Assembly: GCA_031002005.1 (NCBI GenBank)
Contig: JARYHS010006964.1
Location: forward strand, 3,348,001 to 3,412,000
Direction: 5' to 3'
Length of the DNA: 64,000 nucleotides
Source: Vandiemenella viatica
Taxonomy: Eukaryota; Arthropoda; Insecta; Orthoptera; Morabidae
Shown: positions 55,701 through 64,000 of the stretch, in pieces
Position numbering within the stretch: position 1 is the stretch's first letter
Layout of the letters: every line of letters begins with the position of its first letter
Notes under the pieces: generated by a model
What the model was told of the DNA's origin: nothing
The model's input: only the letters and a program-made list of their open reading frames with translations
Databases searched by the model: none
Translations under genes and position numbers: made by a program

Positions 55701-55890
55701 TGAGAGGATTACATGTCCTCAGGATACCCTTTGGGTCTTTAATACAGTAGTTTCCCGTTGCCTTCTGCATCCCTATGCCGTTGATCATTTCTGATTCATC
55801 CGCCTCTAGGGGCCGTTTCCAACCCCAAGGGCAAGAGGGTGCCCTGAACCACTTCCCGCTCTTCCGCCCTCCTTTCGGAGGCCGTTGGCA
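52709..55890 (-). mobile_element. APE-type LINE, nearly full length
   Basis: The minus-strand element has its 5' end near 55890 (CCTCCGAAAGGAGGGCGG) and a 3' tail of poly-A seen as poly-T at 52709-52722. A single long ORF encodes endonuclease and reverse transcriptase. A decayed copy with the same 5' leader is at 60110-62260. The family is the one annotated in insects as craniofacial-development-protein-2-like or endonuclease-reverse transcriptase; I do not fix its clade. Confidence 0.85.
52731..55687 (-). pseudogene. LINE endonuclease-reverse transcriptase polyprotein, four lesions
   Basis: Endonuclease (55687-54713): RVGEWNVRSLNRAGRLENL, VVGISEIKW, LIIMGDWNAIVG, LDYIMV and DIDLDHNLIVMK. 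Linker and RT (54732-53497): RKPWITEEILELMDQRR, ANRWKEYIEKLYDR, DQFGFRKNRGTREA, AFVDLDKAFDKVRWD (motif A), KKGVRQGCS; the box FADDIV follows directly after a stop. Thumb (53478-53062): INQSKTTVIKC, FCYLGSKITTDG, LYGCETWTL. C-terminus (53060-52731): WTDKVRNERVL, RRDRLLGHILRH. Lesions: frameshift near 54725, TAG at 54158-54160, TGA near 53497 and frameshift near 53090. So few lesions imply a recent insertion. Confidence 0.85.
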
Positions 55891-55972
55891 ATATATATGG
55901 TTAAGTATTTTATAATTCAAACATTTCAGACACATAATTATTTAGTAAGATACAATACATAACAAATTCATC

Positions 55973-57565
55973 TTAACCCTTTGACTGCTGTAGATGTGTA
56001 TACACGCGCCTCCTTGCTGCCCTGTCTGTGCTCCAGACGTGTATACACGCGTGGCCTTGCCGCCCCGTCTGTGCTCCGGACGTGTATACACGCGCGGCCT
56101 TGCCGCCCTGTCTGTGTTCCTGTCGTGTATACACTCTAGCCTCTTAGAGACCTCGTCATGTAGCCATATTTCCACCCAGGGTGGTTAGTTTTTTTCCTTA
56201 TTCGACACTTGAGCGTTGGCAGCTACGATCTAATTTATGTTTCTCTTTTCCTTTTAGTTTTCGCTGAGAAAATGGCACGCCGTCGTGTTTGTGCAATGGA
56301 AGAAATCATGGAGATTCTTATTAGAAGTGACAATGAATATGATGTCATTGATATGGATCACAGCGATGACCTTTCGATAGGATCTCGAAGTAATAGTACT
56401 AAGCCGTGTACATCAGCTAGTGAAAAATGACCATTTGTCTCCACAAGTGAAAATTCTTCAGAGAGACGAAAAATGCCAGTTTCAGAGTTTCATCTGTCTC
56501 TGGTAAGGGGCACCCATACAATACGTGAGGTGTTTTTCCGGATTTCCGGACCCCCCCCCCTCTTGTGAGACCTGGTTCTCGTGAAACCCCCCCCCCTCCC
56601 CTAGAAATTGCCCTCACAACTTTTTGAGACCTTTATTTTTAAGGTCTCAAGCTTCCAAAGCTACACTTTTCGAGGAAATACCCCCCTTAAAATCTACTTT
56701 TGCGTCATTTGAAGACCTTGTTTTTATTTCTACAGTCCAACAAGACCTCCCTCTCCCCCTTGGTAAGATTTCGCCGGAACCTTCCCCCCCTATTTCACTT
56801 CACGTAATTTATGGATGCCCCTTGTTGAAGCATATACCAAGAACGAACCTAGCAATTGAAGATGCTCTGATAAAGAATATCGTCAAGAATTTACTGGGAG
56901 ACATTTTCCAAATGTCATTCATATTGAAAATTCAAAATAGAGCACGCCAATGCGTATATGCGCTGTATGTTCGAAACAGAAAGTACGTTGAGAAACCAAT
57001 GCAGAACATGTAATGTACCACTGTGTGTTATACCATTTTTCAAGGCTTATCACACAAAAAGAATAATTAACCATGTGTAACTGCAGAGTAATAATTATAT
57101 TACATTTATACGCAACTAAAACTAAACAAAATATAAAAACATATTTTTAACTTGCCACTGGCGGTCCATAGCCAGGTCAAAAAGGTTGGAAAATATATGC
57201 AGATTTTGTGAAAGGTATTCGGAACGGTATTCTTTCCAGATAAATTACTACTCTCACAAACAAAAAACATTTCAGTTGCTGTAATATCTATTTAATATAT
57301 GAAGTATCGCATGTTTGCTTATGCAGACATTCACTTTTAGAGGAGTTTTAAACTGAAAAACCTTAGATGTTATATTAACAGCATTTATTTTGTATCTGGG
57401 GTTTCAAATCGCCGAACGACAGCAGAAGAACGTCACACACAACGCTCCAGACGTATTCAGTACACAGCGGTCCGGTCTAAAGCGGCATTCCAGCGCAGGT
57501 AAACAGCTTAGGCGTAAACAAAGGAGCACTCAGCTAGAGCTCGGCCGGGCAAACCGTAGGGTTAA
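55973..57565 (+). mobile_element. piggyBac element, internally deleted (copy 2)
   Basis: TTAA at 55973-55976 and 57562-57565 flank 1585 bp that start CCCTTTGACTGCTGTAGA and end ACCGTAGGG. The right end has lost much of the inverted repeat kept in copy 1 (GGGCAAACCGTAGGG against GGGCAATACCTAGCAGTTAAAGGG, shown split). The left subterminal zone has four ~47-bp units, each with a GTGTATACAC palindrome. C-rich runs occur at 56549-56600. Confidence 0.88.
56272..57055 (+). pseudogene. Remnant piggyBac transposase (copy 2)
   Basis: Starts MARRRVCAMEEIMEILIRSD, then VIDMDHSDDLSIGSRSNSTKPCTS and a stop near 56428. The catalytic core is absent. At 56940-57050 one frame gives the C-terminal zinc-binding tail CRTCNVPLCVIPFFKAYHTKR. 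N-terminus and tail both resemble the copy at 12670, so both derive from the same shortened lineage. Confidence 0.75.
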
Positions 57566-58130
57566 TATAACATGTACATGTAAATATCAAAATAAAGGGA
57601 AAATGACTCATCATTCACCAAAGTTGGTCAAAACGAGTGAAAAACAGATATGACGAACACGAACATATACAATACTTCAATTTTCACTTTATTCATGTAA
57701 TAGAAATCGAGTCATGTGGTTCGGGAGGTGTGCACTTGCTGAAGGTTATCACATAATGTGTGAATTACGTGCACGTATAAGGCTGCTTTACGACGAAATA
57801 TTGCGCATCTCTTGTGTGTTTTTTTGTGTGTGTTCATTGTCCCAGCCGCCTTCATCTGTGGTAAGTGTAGGGTTTTATTTCCCTATCCTTCCTAGTTTTA
57901 TTGCCTTAAATCATTTTCTTGCTCATTGTTTTATATATATATCGCAGGTGGTGATAAAATTAATAATATAACAAAAGGGTCATGAAAATTAAAACAAACA
58001 GTATATAAGTAAATAAATTTGATTTGGAAGAAATTTGTAACTAGTTACATGATAACTAATAAGAATGAGTGATGTGTCATAAGGTAAAATTTTCTGAGTG
58101 ATTGAGGTCAGTTAGGTGTCTGGTATCCAG
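57566..58130 (+). other. Possible leader exon before the 59-kb zinc-finger exon
   Basis: A frame from 57714 (MWFGRCALAEGYHIMC..) is of unknown nature. It runs into a good donor-like site CATCTGTG|GTAAGTGT at 57860. It would be the nearest upstream donor on the strand of the 59.2-kb exon. Weak evidence. Confidence 0.25.
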
Positions 58131-58199
58131 GATATTTTGGTTTGCAAGTTCCCATCTTTGAAGTTCCGAGCCAGTAGTGGTTTCAGGGAAAAACTCTGA

Positions 58200-59003
58200 T
58201 AGCTCTCACGGCGAAAAAGTCATTGAGATTGTTAGAATTGTGTTAATTGGCATGTTGTGTTACTGTGAGGTATAAGTTGCTGATGTGGACTGTTTGTCTG
58301 TGGCCATTCATTCTGACTGAGAGTTGCTGTGTGGTGAGGCCTACGTAGGAAAAAGTGCAGTGGAGGCATGTTAGTTGGTATATGATATGTGTTGTGGAAC
58401 ATGTGGCATGACCAATGAGGGGGAAGGTCCCTCTGTGGTAGGGTTGGAATATGTTGTAGTGGGAGGATGCATTTTGCAAGTTTAGCAGTGAGGTCTATTG
58501 TACAGAAAAGATCCTTATGGTACTTTTGGAGAGTCTGGTGGAGGTTATTTGTGAACCAAAATGTTTTTGAGGTTAGGTGGTTTGCTGAAACATGTATGAG
58601 GGATAGTTGGGAAAATGTTTGGTAAAAGAGTACACATTTCTGGGAAGGAGTGAAGGAAGTCATGCCCCTGTTGTAAGATTCGATTGACGGATTCGAGGCC
58701 AGGAGAGAACTGGGCTACAGCTGAATTTTGGAGGTGCCTGGCGGGAGTGGTTACAGGGAGGGTGGGTGATTGCATGGGAGATTTGTTTATGTACAAGATC
58801 TGCTGAGTAAGAGCAGGAAATATGGGCTTGGGATAGGTTCTGGGAGTACTGAGAGAGGGATTCAGCATCAGAACAGATACGTCTGCCACAGACAGCAAGG
58901 ATATAGGGGAGGGATAGTTTTGTATGGAATTTCGTGGCAGCTGTAAAATATCCTGGATACCACACACCCTCCTGGCATCACTCATTATTATTAGTATTAT
59001 CAT
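58200..59003 (-). pseudogene. Penelope-like element remnant (RT end and GIY-YIG nuclease)
   Basis: On the minus strand: SRQAPPKFSCSPVLSWPRIRQ, then HTCFSKPPNLKNILVH (the FRRPPNLRDLLV-like box that precedes the nuclease in many Penelopes), then HIIYQLTCLHCTFSYVGLTTQQLSVRMNGHR, a GIY-YIG domain in which the motif reads IIY..YVG. The Cys pair TCLHC fits the family's zinc linker. Frames are split by several shifts. It is a different lineage from the element at 25.4 kb. Confidence 0.7.
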
Positions 59004-59075
59004 TTAACTAGTTTATTTATTTATTTATATACTGTTCATTTTAATATTCCTGGCCCTGTTGTTATATTATTACTG

Positions 59076-59087
59076 ATATGACCACAT

Positions 59088-59121
<34 letters not shown>

Positions 59122-59132
59122 ATGTTGTCATA
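59076..59132. repeat. Long AT-cored palindrome
   Basis: ATGACCACATGTGATATAT... is mirrored by ...ATATATCACATGTTGTCAT around a (TA)n core, with one mismatch in the outer 20 bases. It sits about 45 bp upstream of the zinc-finger exon acceptor. Confidence 0.85.
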
Positions 59133-59177
59133 ACTATATATATTTAGTGAAGGATCTAATTTTTGTTCTCTCTGCAG

Positions 59178-59664
59178 GGCAACAATTAGATTTCATCAAA
59201 GCCTAACACAGTGTCTTGACCAAGACGATACTGGTGTTGTAGAAAACACTTCTGCTATGAGGCCACTGCAGTTCACGTGTGCTAAATGTCTGCAAGTTTA
59301 CAATACAAGGGATTTGCTAATAAGACATGTGTTCTGCCATGACTCACTTGTAAACACTCCACTGTATGTTTGTGAACAGTGTGGTTTCATTTTCTCAGAT
59401 CTGTCAACATTCTGTGCCCATACACCTTATCATAGCAGTGAAATTACTTTGAAGCAAGAAACAGAATTGGAAGTTGTTTGTGCTAATTGTGCTCAGGTGT
59501 TTTTATCTTGGAGTTCTCTGACAAAACATGTATTTGAACATGTCACAGCTGTTTCCTGCCCATTGTATGTCTGTATGCATTGCCAACAAATATTTAAAAA
59601 TTTGACTGGGCTTCATCTGCATCAGGACTTCACACATCCTTATACCTCATTTTTACAAACGAGG
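59178..59664 (+). CDS. C2H2 zinc-finger internal exon, open from acceptor to donor
   Basis: Acceptor TTCTCTCTGCAG (AG at 59176-59177) and donor ACGAG|GTAAGA at 59664 bound a stretch open in one frame throughout. Upstream residues ATIRFHQSLTQCLDQDDTGVVENTSA precede MRPLQFTCAKCLQVYNTRDLLIRHVFCH. C2H2 fingers follow: YVCEQCGFIFSDLSTFCAH, VVCANCAQVFLSWSSLTKHVFEH, YVCMHCQQIFKNLTGLHLHQ. Such fingers usually bind DNA or RNA. The exon is paralogous to 43018 and 23563, which have stops or deletions where this one is open. It is the best candidate for a working host exon in the window; flanking coding exons were not identified. Confidence 0.75.
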
Positions 59665-60109
59665 TAAGATTGAGTCATCCTATTTTAGTTTCTAAATAAT
59701 GCTTGTACTTTACAGTTATAGGTTTTAGTTTACATCTTCTTTGCTTGATATCATTGTATATTAAAACAAAACTATGTTTCATTATTGACAAAATGGCTGG
59801 AGGCTATGATACATACAAATACACTTAACCTTCAAAACCTTCCTTGTAATATACCAGTTAACATGCAATCGCTGCCTGTTTCTTATATAGGTTTGACCCC
59901 AAATACACTTTCCATAAGAATAAATGGCCACTGACAGACGGTGTTTACACGGAACCCAAAGCATCCAGTTGCTGCCCATGCCATCACCCATGACTCGAAT
60001 AATTTCAACTCCTGTTTCACGGTGCATGCTGTTAGAGTTGTCCCAAATATTAGCAGCATCTTCTTTCGCCATATTTTAGAATAATTTCTATCCTGTCAGT
60101 TTTTTTTAA
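59665..60109. other. Intron-like stretch with an unassigned minus-strand frame
   Basis: A 96-residue minus-strand frame (60072-59782) starts MAKEDAANIWDNSNSMHRE and holds GSNWMLWVPCKHRLSVAIYSYGKCIWGQTY. I do not recognise it. It could be a chance frame in an intron. Confidence 0.25.
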
Positions 60110-62260
60110 ATCAACAATTACCATAAAAGTATCTTTATTTTCTGGATTTGCACTTCAAGTATTAATCTTAAGGCCAGAATCACTTCCCTTGTACCACAGT
60201 TTTTCCTATTCTCCTATCTTCAGCTACTATCTCTGCTACTACCGCTTTTTTATATCTTATTCTGATAAGTAATTTTAAAGCCTGGAATGCCATACTTATA
60301 GTGCAGCAGTTCTCACATTTAGCAGGTTGTGCTACCTTCAGAAGTGTAAAGATAGTACTTTTATTAAATCAATTGAATCTCTTCTGTTTCATAATTTTTT
60401 GATATAAGTTTCATTAATCTTTATCTTCCTTCTTCTCCTAGGAGTTTCAGAAGATCTGCAGGAATCTCATCAATCCCAACCGTCTTATTTGTTTTCAGAT
60501 CATTGAAAGCTTGATCAAATTGTGTCATGTAAAACAGGATATCCTAAATCATCAAATTTGACATCACCTTTTTTCCAGTGCACTATTTTCAAATCAGCAC
60601 CATCATACTGTTTCTCTCTATATATCTTCCTTTGGTTTATTCTACCTCCTGTGCTTAAAATGTTTCCCATCTGCAGATTTAATGTGTTTACCTCTTTTCC
60701 TTTATTTCTGCTAACTTCTGTTTATCTTCCTATATGCTGCATCTATTTTACCTATGACCATTTCCTTTTCTGCTTTTTCACTTTTTTTTCTTGCAGGCTT
60801 TTTTCTTTTGCTTTTTTGCATTTACTGTTTATTTGAATTCTAAATTGTCTGTATTGCTTTCTCCCTGCTTCATCCTGGGTAATTTTGGTTCCTTGTTCTC
60901 TGATCCATCATCTCCAAAGTTTCTTCTGTGGTCCAAGGTTTTCAGGTGGCTTGTTCCCTAAAGCCTAATGTTTCTTTACGACTTTTGATTTTTTCTCTCC
61001 TCAACCCAATCCATTCATCATCAGTTGAACTCCATTGCAGTTATTTTCTAGCCCCACATCTACCATCTTCAAATCAGGATCAAATTTTTCCCTCCTGTTA
61101 GATTGTTTTAGTCAGTTTACTTCCAGTCTGTTGTGTTAGTATTGCTTCTATATTCTCTTGAACTTCAACCTATCAGATTCTGGTTAGTTTACGTTTGCTC
61201 CTGGATATACTGTACAATTTAGAACTTGATTCCTGAGTCTGTTGGTCATGATATAATCTATGCGATATCTACATGTATCGCCAGAACGTTTCCACATATA
61301 GAACTTTCATGCATGGTTTTTAAATAGTGTGTTCTCTATGACGAGTTTAAATTTTTTAGAAAATTCTATAAACCGGCTTCCTCACTCATATCTTTCTCCT
61401 AGACCAAAATTCCCTACTACATTAACCACTTTTCCTTCTCTAGCTGCCACATTCCCAGTCACCAATGATTAGTAGATTTTCCTCCCGTTTCATATTTTGG
61501 ATTAATTCTTCAATTTAAGTGTATATTTCCCTGTTCTTCATCTTCCTGTGATATTGCCATATACACTTGTACTAACGTGATTGGAGCAGGTATAGTTTCT
61601 TTCCTCATTATAATAATTATGTCACTAAACTCACCCATTTTCCTATTCTCTTATTCATTACAAATTCTATACCAGTAACTGCACCACCTACAGCTTTTGT
61701 ATTGATTATTCTGTGTTTCCCAGACCAGAAATCCTGTGTATCCTTGCAGTTATTCTCACTAGTCCCAATGATATCTAATTAAAGTCTTTCCATTCTCCCT
61801 TTTTAAGTTTTCTAACCTACCTGCCCTATTCAGATTTCATTCATTCCACACTCCGACTCATAGAATGTTTCTATCCGTTCTAATGACTCCCCCTGAGCAG
61901 ACTGCACCTGGATATCAGATTGGGGGACTATTTTTACCTCTGGAATATTTTACACAGGAATTTAAGAGGATTACAAATCTTTTGGATACCCTCAGGGCTC
62001 CCCGTAGTGGCTCCTGTTGCCTTCTGCATTCCCACGCCATTGATTATTTCTCATTTATCTGCCCTTTATGGGCTGTTCCATAGTCCAAGGGCAAGAGGGT
62101 GGACTGAGCCACTTCCCGCTTTTCTGCCCTTCATGAGGAGGCCTTTGGCAAGCAGTAGGGTGACTCCTTATACCAGGAATATTTCAGTCACCAGAGGCCT
62201 CATCCCTGCAAACAGGGTGCTCCACGTGAAGGAGAGATTGGCGTTTGGTAGGATGAGGCT
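60110..62260 (-). pseudogene. Old copy of the 52.7-kb APE-type LINE
   Basis: Aligns on the minus strand with 53790-55890 over its whole length. It keeps the leader (TGAGGAGGCCTTTGGCAAGC, 62130-62150), the endonuclease region with TCACCAATGATTAGTAGATTTTCC (GDW box) and linker words. It is riddled with indels and stops. The reverse transcriptase end downstream of motif A is missing, so it is truncated at about 60110. Confidence 0.8.
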
Positions 62261-63618
62261 GATTACCCTTACATCCCTATTACAGTTTTACAGTTTACAA
62301 TATTACTGATCCTGTTGGCATTTAGTACTCATTTTTGTTTGTTTATGATTCAGTGAGATAGTACTGTTTATATCAATTTTACATAAAGTCGATATTACGG
62401 ACTTGATTTTATGTAATTCCTAATATCCAATATGATATAGACTTCTTTCATATACTTATGAAATTATATTTCATTTTAGACTATTGTCAGGATAAAAAGA
62501 TCTGCTTGGACTAGGGATTATTTGAAATGGATGTTCTCAAATACTGTGGATTTTATTTAAGCAGATTACTAAACTATTTTCTTTAAATTCTGTTAGTATG
62601 ATAAAACTAAAATAATGTAGATAAGGTACACAGTTTTAATTCAAAATATGTGGGATCCTTAAATTGAAATAAAGTCTGCTGTACTTAACATAACTTAATA
62701 CACGGTCTGGCTTCATTGCTACCTACAGAAAAAAACTTTGTGACATTCCCCTGATAACAACTGATCTTTAATATTAATGTGATTAGCACATTCAGTGGTT
62801 AATAACCCCAAGTATCAGTTTATACCAGGTGTCTATAGTATCTAGCAAGAGGCTGACATCGCTTTTTCTGAATTCTCATTTTTACTGTGGTGGTTATTTA
62901 GTGGCTATAAAAGATTGATTCTAAAGTTATGAAAACAGTTAAAACCAGAAAATTATATTAGATCAATATTCATAATTGATAATTATAGACATAATATGTC
63001 ACTATCATCATGACAGCATAAATGAAATGAAACTAACAGTTAGTGTCCATATAGAGAAAACATCATAGATGTTAATATGAGGGGAAACATTTCAGTTTCC
63101 ACTACGAAGTATAGCTGAAGTTGCTCATATAGTCTATGGCTGCTAAGCTGTTTTCGAGAGTTTGGCCATGTGGCAGGCTAGAAAGGTACAAGGCAGTTGC
63201 CATGGTCTGGCACTTATCTAGATGATGGCATTGGAAAACTGGATACCAGAAATATCATGCAGTATCAGCAGGTTCATTGGGCATGGTACCCTAGAGCATT
63301 GTATTAATACTCTGCACTATAAAAGACTTATTGAAAAGAGTTATATTACAATATAACACTGACAGTAAACTTATTGATTAATTTTCTTTAATTACTCCAC
63401 AACACGTATCAATAAAGAAATAGAACTTGGTATAAATTTTGTGCAAACACTTTAAATATAATCTCATTTACTAAAATACTTTCATTGACCCTAATATTTA
63501 TGTGTATTACAGGCTATTTACAATGTAAGAGTTGTAACAACACAATATATAGTGTCATTTGAATATATTATATTCTATAGGAAATTCACTATGCCTCATG
63601 TTTTGTTAATTAAGTAAT

Positions 63619-63652
<34 letters not shown>

Positions 63653-64000
63653 CTATATTATTTTTATCTATAGCTGTTATAACTCAGTAATTATTCAGGC
63701 TATTTTTGCTTTTGCTGCATAATCATTTACAGATACATCAGACAAATTATGCAATTATAATGCACTATGAAAATAACCTTGCCTACATGAGATACTGCTA
63801 AAATGAATGAATTTTGATCTCTCTGTGCTTGGTCAACATATTCAGTAAAGTAACTGATTTTTTTTCTTCACAGAGGTGCAAATTGAAAATTATTGAATAA
63901 CTTAACTATTGTGCTGCATATGGATGTAATATAACTACAATTAAAGATATTAAACCTAACACAGTGATCCTAGTTTGTATATAGAGCTTATGCCATTTGA
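62261..64000. other. No recognisable gene
   Basis: AT-rich sequence with a (TA)n microsatellite at 63624-63651. No coding frame or known repeat was recognised. Confidence 0.45.

Noticed and set aside
58232..58663. 143-residue His/Leu-rich minus-strand frame as a novel protein
   Set aside because: It overlaps a Penelope remnant in a neighbouring frame, which has the GIY-YIG motif; the frame itself has none.
1..64000. CRISPR arrays, bacterial operons, phage or integrated virus genes
   Set aside because: No repeat-spacer pattern, ribosome-binding-site-led gene strings or viral structural genes were seen; all reverse transcriptases belong to LINE or Penelope types.

Overview
The window looks like intergenic or intronic DNA from a large, repeat-rich animal genome, most probably an insect. 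The signs are mid-AT composition, spliced and decayed open frames, C2H2 zinc-finger exons, tRNA-derived SINEs, CR1-type and APE-type LINEs, Penelope-like elements, piggyBac with TTAA target sites, and PIF/Harbinger with an MADF-BESS partner gene, a pairing known from insect PIF elements. Two runs of exactly 1000 N (33559-34558, 50561-51560) are assembly gaps. I see no bacterial-style operon, CRISPR array or rRNA. The exact taxon cannot be named from this sequence.

Layout. 1-9.7 kb: old LINE pieces (including a 5'-inverted LINE inside a tandem repeat), tRNA-derived SINEs, an inverted-repeat structure with tRNA-like arms, and otherwise featureless DNA. 9.7-15.4 kb: a long CR1-type LINE (ORF1 with PHD-like and SGNH regions; ORF2 with endonuclease and reverse transcriptase), cut in two by a piggyBac copy at a TTAA. 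17.0-21.6 kb: a 4.5-kb PIF/Harbinger element carrying two oppositely oriented, mutually interleaved, spliced genes (MADF-BESS and DDE transposase). 21.6-32.1 kb: the first copy of a recent segmental duplication, carrying a promoter-like block, a broken zinc-finger exon and an antisense CR1 LINE, itself split by a nearly intact Penelope-like element with GIY-YIG endonuclease. 34.6-36.8 kb: LINE nested in LINE. 37.2-37.9 kb: a short element with terminal inverted repeats and a perfect 9-bp target duplication. 38.9-47.9 kb: the second duplication copy, beginning at a deleted PIF/Harbinger copy, with its own SINE and a 93-bp insertion. 49.0-50.6 kb: a decayed zinc-finger array cut by a third Harbinger element that runs into the gap. 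52.7-55.9 kb: a near-full-length APE-type LINE; 56.0-57.6 kb: a second piggyBac; 58.2-59.0 kb: a Penelope remnant; 59.2-59.7 kb: an intact-looking zinc-finger exon with both splice sites; 60.1-62.3 kb: an old copy of the 52.7-kb LINE.

Host genes. The only plausible host coding content is a family of zinc-finger exons (23.6, 43.0 and 59.2 kb), where the 59.2-kb copy is open from splice acceptor to donor, and perhaps leader exons upstream. Everything else coding is transposon-derived. The most informative parts are structural: the interleaved Harbinger genes, a duplication with one end at a Harbinger terminus, filled and empty insertion sites in the two duplication copies that order the events, and a conserved bipartite hairpin at CR1 3' ends with compensatory changes.
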